From the NCBI RefSeq assembly GCF_003732225.1, contig NZ_MOBJ01000014.1, forward strand, positions 186,001 to 250,000: a stretch of 64,000 bases of DNA. Reading direction: 5' to 3'. The notes under the pieces are model-generated. The model was not told the DNA's origin, ran no database searches, and was given only the letters and a program-made list of their open reading frames with translations. Both the position numbers and the translations under genes were made by a program. Every line of letters begins with the position of its first letter. Position 1 is the stretch's first letter. Shown piece by piece: positions 1 through 8,422 of the stretch. The DNA is from Pseudomonas brassicacearum. Lineage in GTDB: Bacteria; Pseudomonadota; Gammaproteobacteria; Pseudomonadales; Pseudomonadaceae.

Positions 1-662
1 GCACCGGTACGGCTGCGAATGGCCTTGCCGCCGCCACGAAAAGTGCCACCGGCAGTCAGGCGTTGGGCAAGGACGCGTTTCTGCAGTTGCTGGTGACGCA
101 GCTGAAGAACCAGAATCCGCTTTCGCCGCAGGACAACGGCGCGTTCGTTGCTCAACTGGCACAGTTCAGCAGCCTTGAAGGGATCACTTCCCTCAATACG
201 ACCGTGAGTTCCCTGGCCAGTAATTTCAACTCTTCCCAGGCCTTGCAGGCTTCCTCCCTGGTTGGCCGTTCGGTGATTGCGCAAACCGGCACTGCCCAGA
301 TCAGCGATGCAAGCAAGGGTCTGACCGGTACGGTCAACCTGACATCGTCGATCTCCGATGGCACGGTGAAGATCAGCGATGCAAGCGGAAATGTCGTGAG
401 AACCCTCAATCTGGGCAGCCAGCCTGCGGGCAGTGCCAGCTTCACGTGGGACGGCAAGGACAGCAGCGGCGCCTTGGTTCCGGCGGGCACGTACACCGTC
501 AAGGCCAATGCTCCGGTCAACGGCACGGCGACCGATCTGGCTACTTACCTGCCAGCAACGGTCAACAGCGTGACGCTGAGTCAAACCGGCGGCGAGTTGA
601 TGCTCAACCTTGCAGGTCTGGGCTCTATCGCCCTGTCCAAAGTTCAAACCATTGGTATATAG
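1..662 (+). CDS. flgD: Flagellar hook assembly protein FlgD (5' end outside window)
   Basis: FlgD is the scaffold that caps the growing flagellar hook so that FlgE subunits can polymerise; it is removed when the hook is complete. The frame is open from base 3, so the N terminus lies outside the window. The visible 219 residues start in the conserved region: KDAFLQLLVTQLKNQNPLSPQDN, given here only as the block KDAFLQLLVTQL near base 70, is the family signature. A FlgD Ig-like/tudor segment with the DGKDSSG loop and a VPAGTYTV strand follows. It lies 31 bases before flgE, the usual order in flg operons, so co-transcription is expected. Confidence 0.96.
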   Translation, partial: TGTAANGLAAATKSATGSQALGKDAFLQLLVTQLKNQNPLSPQDNGAFVAQLAQFSSLEGITSLNTTVSSLASNFNSSQALQASSLVGRSVIAQTGTAQISDASKGLTGTVNLTSSISDGTVKISDASGNVVRTLNLGSQPAGSASFTWDGKDSSGALVPAGTYTVKANAPVNGTATDLATYLPATVNSVTLSQTGGELMLNLAGLGSIALSKVQTIGI

Positions 663-693
663 AGCCGGCTAACGCGGCACAAAGGAGTGGAAT

Positions 694-2022
694 ATGTCTT
701 TCAATATCGGCCTTAGCGGTCTCTATGCAGCCAACAAACAACTGGACGTGACCGGCAACAACATCGCCAACGTTGCGACCACCGGTTTCAAGTCTTCGCG
801 CGCCGAGTTCGCGGATGTCTACTCGGCAACCAAGCTGGGTAGTGGTAGTAAAGTCGTCGGCAGCGGCGTAAGCCTGGCCAACGTATCCCAGCAGTTCACC
901 CAGGGTGATATCAACAACACCGGTAACGTGCTGGATATGGGCATCAATGGCTCGGGTTTCTTCACCCTGAGCAATAACGGTTCGACGACCTACACCCGTG
1001 CCGGTACGTTCAAGGTCGACAAGGATGGTTTCATCACCAATACCGATCAAACCTCCCGTCTGCAGGGTTACGGCACGGACGCCAATGGCAAGATCATCAA
1101 CGGTGTGTTGACCGACCTGAAGATCGACACCTCGAACCTGGCGCCAAAACCGACTTCGACGGTGTCCTCGACGATCAACCTGAACTCCACCTCTCCGGTG
1201 ATTGACGACACTCTCCCGGCCAACAAATTCGACCCGGGCACCCTCGCCACCTACAGCAAATCGTTCAGTACGCCGATCTATGACAGCCAGGGCAACTCGC
1301 ACGTCATGGATCAATATATGGTGAAGACCGGCGCCAACACCTGGAAGACCTACACCCTGGTAGACGGTCGTAACCCGGATGCCACCGGCAGCGACCCGAA
1401 GGTCACCGCCCCGATTGCTTCGATCATGACGTTCGATTCGGCCGGCAAACTGGTCTCGGTAGCGACACCACCTGCAACACCGGCAGCGCCTAACGTCGGT
1501 AACAACCTGACATTGGCTGGCTGGGTACCCGGCACCGTGACCAACGGTGTGTGGACAGCTAACGGTACAACTGCCAGTGCCGCGGGCATGACCATTTCGA
1601 TGAACAACACCACGCAGTTCAATGCCGACTCTGCGCGTTCGATCCCGGCTCAGGACGGTTACGCCACCGGCCAGATTACCAACCTGACCGTCGACGGCAC
1701 TGGCACCCTGTTCGCCAACTTCAGCAACAACCAGAGCAAGGCGATCGGCCAGGTTGCCCTGGCCAGCTTCACCAACGAGCAAGGCCTGCAAGCTGTAGGC
1801 GGCACCAGCTGGAAAGAGACGTTCGCCTCGGGTATCCCGGGTTATGACGCGCCAACCACCGGTACGCTGGGTTCGATTCAGTCCAACTCCCTGGAAGAGT
1901 CCAACGTCAACCTGACCAACGAGCTGGTCAACCTGATCAAGGCGCAGAGTAACTACCAGGCCAACGCCAAGACCATCTCGACCCAAAGTACCATCATGCA
2001 GACCATCATTCAGATGACCTGA
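694..2022 (+). CDS. flgE: Flagellar hook protein FlgE
   Basis: FlgE (442 aa) is the building block of the flagellar hook, the universal joint between basal body and filament. The N terminus MSFNIGLSGLYAANKQLDVT followed by GNNIANVATTGFK is the rod/hook/HAP signature. The C terminus LEESNVNLTNELVNLIKAQS is the matching FlgBCEFGK C-terminal helix. The middle holds a threonine- and asparagine-rich variable domain, as is usual for the exposed hook surface. An AAAGGAG ribosome binding site at 681-687 supports the ATG at 694. A strong terminator follows, so the hook operon ends here; the next genes (flgF onward) are not in this window. Confidence 0.97.
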   Translation: MSFNIGLSGLYAANKQLDVTGNNIANVATTGFKSSRAEFADVYSATKLGSGSKVVGSGVSLANVSQQFTQGDINNTGNVLDMGINGSGFFTLSNNGSTTYTRAGTFKVDKDGFITNTDQTSRLQGYGTDANGKIINGVLTDLKIDTSNLAPKPTSTVSSTINLNSTSPVIDDTLPANKFDPGTLATYSKSFSTPIYDSQGNSHVMDQYMVKTGANTWKTYTLVDGRNPDATGSDPKVTAPIASIMTFDSAGKLVSVATPPATPAAPNVGNNLTLAGWVPGTVTNGVWTANGTTASAAGMTISMNNTTQFNADSARSIPAQDGYATGQITNLTVDGTGTLFANFSNNQSKAIGQVALASFTNEQGLQAVGGTSWKETFASGIPGYDAPTTGTLGSIQSNSLEESNVNLTNELVNLIKAQSNYQANAKTISTQSTIMQTIIQMT

Positions 2023-2049
2023 TGTTGGTTGGTTGATACCGTTTCACAG

Positions 2050-2076
2050 AAAGCCCCTCGCAAGAGGGGCTTTTTT
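2050..2076 (+). terminator. Rho-independent terminator after flgE
   Basis: An AAGCCCCTC / GAGGGGCTT stem with a GCAA tetraloop and a run of six T lies 28 bases after the flgE stop. Confidence 0.9.
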
Positions 2077-2127
2077 GTGGCCGGGATTTTTGTCAGGAGC
2101 TGAGGTTCTGGTTGCCTGTGCTGGCCC

Positions 2128-2212
2128 CATCGCGAGCAAGCTCGCTCCCACAGGTGATCGAGTTCCCTCAGGGAAATGCGATCCAATGTGGGAGCGAGCT
2201 TGCTCGCGATGG
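2128..2212. repeat. REP pair (family A, REPIN)
   Basis: Two inverted copies of the REP core CATCGCGAGCAAGCTCGCTC sit head to head (2128-2152 and 2187-2212), separated by about 35 bases. They lie between the convergent genes flgE and nrdA. This is the commonest repeat family in the window, with ten paired copies. Confidence 0.93.
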
Positions 2213-2249
2213 CGTCAGTACGGTCACCGCTTTCCTAGAGGCAAAAGAA

Positions 2250-2286
2250 AACCCCCGATCAATCCAGAGGACTCATCGGGGGTTTC
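2250..2286 (-). terminator. Rho-independent terminator of nrdA
   Basis: Read on the minus strand, AACCCCCGATGAG pairs with a GATCGGGGGTT arm and is followed by TTTCTTT. It lies about 35 bases beyond the nrdA stop codon. Confidence 0.8.
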
Positions 2287-2319
2287 AGGTAAGCGCCTTG
2301 CGGCGCTTACTGGCTCAGC

Positions 2320-5214
2320 TTATTGGCAAGCTTCGCAATCCGGCTCGTCGATGGCGCACGCCTTCGGCACTGGAGCAGGACCTGCCGGAGCGGCCAGAAC
2401 CGAGTCGTCACCGTGGTTGCCGCCGCTGGAAACAGCGTTCAGCTTACCGGTGTTGATGGTCGACTTCTCGGTGCTGGTCGCGGCCAGGGCACGGAGGTAG
2501 TAAGTGGTTTTCAGGCCACGGTACCAAGCCATGCGGTAGGTCACGTCGAGCTTCTTGCCCGATGCACCGGCGATGTACAGGTTCAGCGACTGGGCCTGGT
2601 CGATCCACTTCTGACGACGGCTGGCCGCGTCAACGATCCACTTGGTGTCCACTTCGAACGCGGTCGCGTAGAGCTCTTTGAGTTCTTGCGGGATGCGTTC
2701 GATCTGCTGCACGGAACCGTCGTAGTACTTCAGGTCGTTGATCATGACCGAGTCCCACAGACCGCGAGCCTTGAGGTCGCGAACCAGGTACGGGTTGATC
2801 ACGGTGAATTCGCCCGACAGGTTCGATTTCACATAGAGGTTCTGGTAGGTCGGTTCGATCGACTGCGATACGCCGGTGATGTTGGCGATGGTCGCGGTCG
2901 GTGCAATGGCCATGATGTTGGAGTTACGAATACCTTTCTGTACGCGAGCACGCACCGGTGCCCAGTCCAGGGATTCGTTCAGGTCAACGTCGATGTACTT
3001 CTGGCCACGCTGATCGATCAGGATCTGTTGCGAATCCAGCGGCAGGATGCCTTTGGACCACAGCGAACCCTGGAACGTCTCGTAAGCGCCACGCTCGTCA
3101 GCCAGGTCGCAGGAAGCCTGGATCGCGTAGTAGCTGACCGCCTCCATCGATTTGTCGGCGAACTCGACGGCTGCATCGGAACCGTAAGGGATGTGCTGCA
3201 GGTACAAAGCGTCCTGGAAGCCCATGATGCCCAGACCGACCGGACGGTGCTTGAAGTTGGAGTTCTTCGCTTGTGGCACCGAGTAGTAGTTGATGTCGAT
3301 AACGTTATCGAGCATGCGAACGGCGGTGTTCACGGTGCGTTCAAGCTTGGCGGTGTCCAGCTTGCCGTTGACGATGTGGTTCGGCAGGTTGATCGAGCCC
3401 AGGTTGCAAACGGCGATCTCGTCCTTGTTGGTGTTCAAGGTGATCTCGGTGCACAGGTTCGAGCTGTGAACCACGCCAACGTGCTGCTGTGGGCTGCGCA
3501 GGTTGCATGGGTCTTTGAACGTCAGCCATGGGTGGCCGGTTTCAAACAGCATGGAGAGCATTTTGCGCCACAGGTCTTTGGCCTGGATGGTCTTGAACAG
3601 CTTGACCTTGCCCGGGTACTCGGTCAGGGCTTCGTAGTACTCGTAACGCTCTTCGAAGGCCTTGCCGGTCAGGTCGTGCAGGTCTGGAACTTCGGACGGC
3701 GAGAACAAGGTCCACTTGCCGTCATCGAAGACGCGCTTCATGAACAGGTCAGGGATCCAGTTGGCGGTGTTCATGTCGTGGGTACGACGACGGTCATCAC
3801 CGGTGTTCTTGCGGAGCTCGATGAACTCCTCGATGTCCATGTGCCAGGTTTCCAGGTAAGCGCAGACAGCGCCTTTGCGCTTGCCACCCTGGTTAACGGC
3901 GACAGCGGTGTCGTTCACCACTTTCAGGAACGGTACAACGCCCTGGGATTTGCCGTTGGTGCCCTTGATGTACGAGCCCAATGCGCGAACCGGAGTCCAG
4001 TCGTTGCCCAGGCCGCCAGCGAATTTCGACAACATGGCGTTGTCGTGAATCGCGTGGTAGATGCCCGACAGGTCATCCGGCACGGTGGTCAGGTAGCAGC
4101 TCGACAGCTGTGGACGCAGGGTGCCGGCGTTGAACAGGGTCGGGGTCGAGGACATGTAGTCGAAGGACGACAACAGGTTGTAGAACTCGATCGCACGGTC
4201 TTCCTTGTTCTTCTCTTCGATCGCCAGACCCATGGCCACGCGCATGAAGAAGATCTGTGGCAGTTCGAAACGTACGCCATCCTTGTGGATGAAGTAACGG
4301 TCGTACAGGGTTTGCAGACCCAGGTAGGTGAACTGCTGGTCGCGCTCGTGGTTGATCGCCTTGCCGAGTTTTTCCAGGTCAAAGGTGGCCAGGACCGGGT
4401 TCAGCAATTCGAATTCGATACCCTTGGCGATGTAGGCAGGCAGGGCCTTGGCGTACAGGTCGACCATTTCGTGGTGAGTCGCGCTTTCGGCGACTTCCAG
4501 GAAGCTCAGGCCTTCGGCGCGCAGGGTGTCCATCAGCAGGCGCGCGGTGACGAACGAGTAGTTCGGCTCACGTTCAACCAGCGTACGGGCGGTCATCACC
4601 AGTGCGGTGTTGACGTCGGTCAGGGCCACGCCGTCATAGAGGTTCTTCAGGGTTTCGCGCTGGATCAGGTCACCGTCGACTTCTTCCAGGCCTTCGCAGG
4701 CTTCGGTGACGATGGTGTTCAGGCGGCCCATGTCCAGTGGAGCAAAGGTGCCATCGGCGCGGGTGATACGGATCGACGGGTGAGCCTGTACGGCTTCCTC
4801 GGCAGGCGCGCGGGTGGCGCGTTCCTTGGAGCGACCGTCACGGTAGATCACGTAGTCGCGCGCTACTTTTTGCTCGCCGGCACGCATCAGGGCCAGCTCG
4901 ACCTGGTCCTGGATTTCTTCGATGTGGATGGTGCCGCCCGATGGCATGCGACGCTTGAAGGTCGCGGTGACTTGTTCGGTCAGGCGGGCAACGGTGTCGT
5001 GGATTCGCGACGAGGCAGCAGCAGTGCCGCCCTCAACTGCGAGAAACGCTTTGGTGATGGCGACGGTGATTTTGTCATCGGTGTAAGGAACGACAGTGCC
5101 GTTACGCTTGATCACGCGCAGTTGGCCTGGCGCGGTGGCGGACAGATCCGAATTCGAATCAGCGGCCATCGGCGCGGTGCCCTGCGGGTTCTCGCGAGTT
5201 GTGTCGGTTTGCAT
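2320..5214 (-). CDS. nrdA: Class Ia ribonucleoside-diphosphate reductase, alpha subunit
   Basis: The large subunit (964 aa) of aerobic ribonucleotide reductase converts NDPs to dNDPs with the radical-generating beta subunit NrdB. The N terminus carries two ATP-cone domains in tandem (about residues 32-123, starting LRVIKRNGT, and 147-235, starting IRITRADGT); the duplicated cone is known for Pseudomonas NrdA and sets allosteric dATP inhibition. Active-site cysteines are seen in QLSSCYL, SSNLCTEI and AVCNLGS, and the redox-relay pair is at the extreme C terminus (CEACQ). The ATG at 5214 (MQTDTTRENPQG) is chosen over an upstream in-frame start that adds 53 atypical residues. nrdB is not adjacent: the gene ends against the flgE terminator. 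Confidence 0.97.
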   Translation of the reverse strand: MQTDTTRENPQGTAPMAADSNSDLSATAPGQLRVIKRNGTVVPYTDDKITVAITKAFLAVEGGTAAASSRIHDTVARLTEQVTATFKRRMPSGGTIHIEEIQDQVELALMRAGEQKVARDYVIYRDGRSKERATRAPAEEAVQAHPSIRITRADGTFAPLDMGRLNTIVTEACEGLEEVDGDLIQRETLKNLYDGVALTDVNTALVMTARTLVEREPNYSFVTARLLMDTLRAEGLSFLEVAESATHHEMVDLYAKALPAYIAKGIEFELLNPVLATFDLEKLGKAINHERDQQFTYLGLQTLYDRYFIHKDGVRFELPQIFFMRVAMGLAIEEKNKEDRAIEFYNLLSSFDYMSSTPTLFNAGTLRPQLSSCYLTTVPDDLSGIYHAIHDNAMLSKFAGGLGNDWTPVRALGSYIKGTNGKSQGVVPFLKVVNDTAVAVNQGGKRKGAVCAYLETWHMDIEEFIELRKNTGDDRRRTHDMNTANWIPDLFMKRVFDDGKWTLFSPSEVPDLHDLTGKAFEERYEYYEALTEYPGKVKLFKTIQAKDLWRKMLSMLFETGHPWLTFKDPCNLRSPQQHVGVVHSSNLCTEITLNTNKDEIAVCNLGSINLPNHIVNGKLDTAKLERTVNTAVRMLDNVIDINYYSVPQAKNSNFKHRPVGLGIMGFQDALYLQHIPYGSDAAVEFADKSMEAVSYYAIQASCDLADERGAYETFQGSLWSKGILPLDSQQILIDQRGQKYIDVDLNESLDWAPVRARVQKGIRNSNIMAIAPTATIANITGVSQSIEPTYQNLYVKSNLSGEFTVINPYLVRDLKARGLWDSVMINDLKYYDGSVQQIERIPQELKELYATAFEVDTKWIVDAASRRQKWIDQAQSLNLYIAGASGKKLDVTYRMAWYRGLKTTYYLRALAATSTEKSTINTGKLNAVSSGGNHGDDSVLAAPAGPAPVPKACAIDEPDCEACQ

Positions 5215-5570
5215 GGGTGTCTCCACGTTCTCTATGTTTGTTTGGGCACCATGAAGGTGCCCACCGTTCCGTCCTGAAGCACTACAACCGGCAAGCGCCG
5301 GGCATAACAACTTCGGGACAGTCAGGAAGGGGGCTGTTGAGCGCCGCTTCCTTGCCGAAGTCTTTGGTCTCAAGCCTGGGGCCGAAAACCGAATTCCGTT
5401 TGGGCGACAGTTATTGACTGCAACACCCGTACCGTTTTCGCCGTTGGAGCTGAAAAACAGTAGCCACCCGCAGGTGCGGTTTGGGCTTCTGAAAATGCGT
5501 TTGGTTCAACCAAAAACATGCAAGAAAAGCACTTGAGTTTCTTGTCTGATTTGTGTTTGGTTTTTCGTGC

Positions 5571-5592
5571 AAAACCCTACATGTAGGGTTTT
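5571..5592. promoter_or_regulatory. 22-bp perfect palindrome upstream of nrdA
   Basis: Two 11-base half-sites AAAACCCTACA / TGTAGGGTTTT abut exactly, centred between 5581 and 5582. The core CTACATGTAG loosely resembles an NrdR box, and NrdR is the known repressor of nrd genes, but the match is not strong. The flanking T run also allows a 9-bp stem with a CATG loop on the plus strand, so an attenuator or terminator is the alternative. Confidence 0.45.
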
Positions 5593-5647
5593 TTTGAACG
5601 CGAGCTACAAGATAATGCGTTTTGGGGGGTGATTGCAACGTACTACC

Positions 5648-5656
5648 TGTGGATAA
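5648..5656 (-). promoter_or_regulatory. DnaA box upstream of nrdA
   Basis: TGTGGATAA on the plus strand is the exact complement of the consensus DnaA box TTATCCACA. DnaA binding upstream of nrdAB is established in E. coli; here the function is inferred from the position. Confidence 0.55.
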
Positions 5657-5945
5657 AGCTGTGCGTAAAATGTGTATGAAACTGCCAATCATCGTGTAGG
5701 CCGCGACCCTGCTGGGGTAGACCGTTTGTCATAGAATTTCGCCCTGAAAAATAGCCTGGGGCGGATTTTTGCGGGCGCGAACCCTATCACAAAAAAACGC
5801 GGTTACCGAGCGCATTTGCCAGCTTGTGTTCTCAAGGGGAGGCATTGCTACAATCGGTCACTGCATACACAGTCTTATCCACTTTAATCATTACAAAAAG
5901 ACCAGTGGATCCTTCCTTTAATAATGTTCGGCAAAGAGGTCACCC

Positions 5946-6671
5946 GTGGAGCAAGAAGCCTGGCAGGTATTGATTGTCGAGGATGACCAGCGCTTGGCCG
6001 AGTTGACCCGTGAGTACCTGGAAAGCAACGGTCTGCGGGTCACCATAGAAGGCAATGGAGCGCTGGCGGCGGCGCGGATTATCACCGAACAACCGGACCT
6101 GGTGATCCTTGACCTGATGCTCCCCGGTGAAGACGGCCTGACGATTTGCCGCAAGGTTCGTGATCGCTACGACGGGCCGATCCTGATGCTCACCGCGCGC
6201 ACTGACGACATGGACCAGATCCAGGGTCTGGACATGGGCGCCGACGACTACGTGTGCAAACCGGTGCGCCCGCGTTTGTTGCTGGCGCGGATCCAGGCCT
6301 TGTTGCGACGTAGCGAAGTACCAGAGCCTGCGGCACCGGAAAAACTCCGTCGTTTGCAGTTCGGCCCGCTGGTCGTCGACAACGCCCTGCGTGAAGCGTG
6401 GCTGCATGACAACGGCATCGAATTGACCAGTGCCGAGTTCGATCTGCTCTGGCTGCTGGTAGCCAACGCCGGGCGGATTCTGTCCCGAGAAGAAATCTTC
6501 ACTGCGCTGCGAGGCATCGGTTACGACGGTCAGGACCGCTCGATCGATGTACGCATTTCACGGATCCGGCCGAAGATCGGTGATGACCCGATCCATCCGC
6601 GGCTGATCAAGACCATTCGCAGCAAGGGTTACCTGTTCGTTCCTGAAGCCTGTGTAGACCTGCCCCTGTGA
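5946..6671 (+). CDS. OmpR-family response regulator (RstA-like)
   Basis: A 241-aa two-component response regulator. The receiver domain spans residues 7-120, with acidic pocket EDD (12-14), phospho-acceptor Asp56 in LVILDLMLPGEDG and the switch lysine in DYVCKPVRP. The C-terminal winged helix (about 135-235) has the OmpR/PhoB features LTSAEFDLLWLL and RSKGYLFV. The start is GTG at 5946 behind an AAAGAGGT ribosome binding site. The stop overlaps the kinase start by four bases, so the two are translationally coupled. The sequence resembles RstA; the target genes cannot be read from the sequence. Confidence 0.92.
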   Translation: MEQEAWQVLIVEDDQRLAELTREYLESNGLRVTIEGNGALAAARIITEQPDLVILDLMLPGEDGLTICRKVRDRYDGPILMLTARTDDMDQIQGLDMGADDYVCKPVRPRLLLARIQALLRRSEVPEPAAPEKLRRLQFGPLVVDNALREAWLHDNGIELTSAEFDLLWLLVANAGRILSREEIFTALRGIGYDGQDRSIDVRISRIRPKIGDDPIHPRLIKTIRSKGYLFVPEACVDLPL

Positions 6672-8278
6672 ACTCGATCTTCCTGCGCATTTATGGCGGC
6701 ATGTGCGCCGCGCTGATTCTGGTGGCGGTGCTTGGCGTACTGGCCTTGAACTTGCTTAATCAGGTGCGCAGCGAGCAATACCGCGAACGCCTGGCCCATG
6801 GTACGTTTTCCTTGATGGCCGACAATCTGCAACCAATGAACGAGACCGAACGTCATCGCGCGTTGCTGGTGTGGGAGCGTTTGCTGGGCATTCCCTTGAC
6901 CTTGCAAACCTTCGCCCAAACCGACCTCGACCTGAGCCAGCGCACACGGGTGCTGCACGGCCAGGCGTTGGTGGAGCAGACCGGCCCGCACGCGGCAAAG
7001 GTCTACCGCTTGGTCAGCGATAAAGAGCAACTGATGCTCACCGGGGAAGTGCAGCAGATCAGCGAGCAACTGGCGCGGGCGACGATTTATCTGTTGGCCG
7101 ATGAGTTGGTGCGTTATCCGGTGGCCGAGCAGCCCAAGCGTCTTGAGGCGCTAAAGAAGGACAAAGGCTTCGGCTTCGATTTGCAACTGATTACGGTCGA
7201 CCAGGCGGACATGGACGAGGACCAGAGCCGTCGGGTCTCTGAAGGCGACACGGTGATGGCGCTGGGCAAGGGGGGCGATTCGATCCGGGTGTTTGCCGGG
7301 ATGGTCGGTACGCCCTGGGTACTGGAAATTGGCCCGCTGTATCAGATGAACCCGTACCCGCCGGAGTGGTTGGTGTTGATTGCGGCGCTGGGCCTGAGCC
7401 TGATCGGGTTGATCGTCTATTTGCTGGTGCGCCAGTTGGAACGCCGCTTGAGAGGTCTGGAGTCGGCCGCCACGCGGATCGCCAAAGGCAGCCTGGAAAC
7501 CCGTGTGCCGGCACGTGGTGCGGACTCGGTGGGGCGATTGGCCGCGGCGTTCAACGGCATGGCCGAGCACTTGCAGCAATTGCTGGCGATTCAGCGTGAA
7601 CTGGTGCGTGCGGTGTCCCATGAGCTGCGCACGCCTGTCGCGCGGTTGCGTTTTGGCCTGGAGATGATCAGCACGGCGAACACGCCACAGGCGCGGGAGA
7701 AATACCTGGAGGGCATGGACCACGATATTCAGGACCTCGACGGCCTGGTGGACGAGATGCTCACGTATGCGCGGCTGGAGCAGGGTTCGCCGGCGCTGAA
7801 CTTCCAGCGCGTCGATCTGGATGCCTTGGTCAATCAGGTCATCGGCGAACTGGCGCCGTTACGCGCCAACGTGACGGTTCAACGCGGCCTGTGTCTGTCG
7901 GCTGCCGATTGCGATGACGCCTGGGTCGAGGCCGAGCCGCGTTACCTGCATCGGGCGTTGCAGAATCTGGTGAGCAACGCCATGCGTCATGCCCAGTCCC
8001 AGGTGTCGATCAGTTATCAGGTGGGGCAGCAGCGTTGTCGCGTCGATGTCGAAGACGATGGGCCGGGTGTGCCGGAAAGTGCCTGGGAAAAGATTTTCAC
8101 GCCGTTTTTGCGTCTGGATGACAGCCGCACCCGGGCGTCCGGCGGGCACGGTCTGGGATTGTCTATCGTGCGTCGGATCGTTCACTGGCATGGCGGCCGG
8201 GCGTTGATCAGCAAGAGTAAAAACCTGGGTGGGGCATGTTTCAGTCTGAGCTGGCCACGCAATCAGGAGAAGCCCTGA
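6668..8278 (+). CDS. Sensor histidine kinase (RstB-like)
   Basis: A 536-aa inner-membrane kinase partnered with the preceding regulator. TM1 is at about residues 8-29. A periplasmic sensor of about 200 residues follows, then TM2 at about 236-256, a HAMP domain (RLRGLESAATRIAKG), HisKA with phospho-acceptor His318 (SHELRTPVARLRF), the N box NLVSNAMRHA, and the G boxes DDGPGVP and GGHGLGLSI. The start is GTG within the GTGA overlap with the regulator stop. The periplasmic part with its LWERLLG-type motif matches the RstB type; the signal sensed is unknown. A REP pair follows the stop. Confidence 0.92.
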   Translation: MNSIFLRIYGGMCAALILVAVLGVLALNLLNQVRSEQYRERLAHGTFSLMADNLQPMNETERHRALLVWERLLGIPLTLQTFAQTDLDLSQRTRVLHGQALVEQTGPHAAKVYRLVSDKEQLMLTGEVQQISEQLARATIYLLADELVRYPVAEQPKRLEALKKDKGFGFDLQLITVDQADMDEDQSRRVSEGDTVMALGKGGDSIRVFAGMVGTPWVLEIGPLYQMNPYPPEWLVLIAALGLSLIGLIVYLLVRQLERRLRGLESAATRIAKGSLETRVPARGADSVGRLAAAFNGMAEHLQQLLAIQRELVRAVSHELRTPVARLRFGLEMISTANTPQAREKYLEGMDHDIQDLDGLVDEMLTYARLEQGSPALNFQRVDLDALVNQVIGELAPLRANVTVQRGLCLSAADCDDAWVEAEPRYLHRALQNLVSNAMRHAQSQVSISYQVGQQRCRVDVEDDGPGVPESAWEKIFTPFLRLDDSRTRASGGHGLGLSIVRRIVHWHGGRALISKSKNLGGACFSLSWPRNQEKP

Positions 8279-8300
8279 GATCTTTACCTTCTGTAAGGGC

Positions 8301-8398
8301 CTCATCGCGAGCAAGCTCGCTCCCACATTTATTTTGCAGTGAACACATAATTTGCGAACACTGGAGATCCAATGTGGGAGCGAGCTTGCTCGCGATGA
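8301..8398. repeat. REP pair (family A)
   Basis: Inverted REP cores at both ends with a spacer of about 48 bases. It lies between two convergent genes (the sensor kinase and the phosphopantetheinyl transferase). Confidence 0.92.
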
Positions 8399-8422
8399 CG
8401 GCCGAACAGGCGCTGAAAGTTT

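Larger units (their letters stand above)
5215..5945. other. nrdA / response-regulator divergent intergenic region
   Basis: There are 731 bases without a convincing gene between two divergent genes, unusually long for this genome. The region is more AT-rich than its flanks and holds a perfect DnaA box, a weaker DnaA-like site (TTATCCACT at 5875-5883) and a 22-bp perfect palindrome. It probably contains the nrdA promoter and its control sites, plus the promoter of the downstream two-component pair near 5850-5935. Confidence 0.7.

Noticed and set aside
625..1986. A 453-codon open frame antisense to flgE
   Set aside because: Shadow frame with no family resemblance; flgE is certain.
2323..5277. 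A 984-codon open frame antisense to nrdA
   Set aside because: It mirrors the codon bias of nrdA on the other strand, has low-complexity Val/Gln/Leu/Arg-rich translation and no domain; nrdA has all active-site motifs.
5571..5592. The nrdA upstream palindrome as a plain terminator
   Set aside because: No gene on the plus strand ends before it, and on the minus strand the T run is short; kept as an unexplained palindrome.
5411..5692. A 93-codon minus-strand frame in the nrdA control region
   Set aside because: It crosses the palindrome and DnaA box, has poor codon use and no ribosome binding site.
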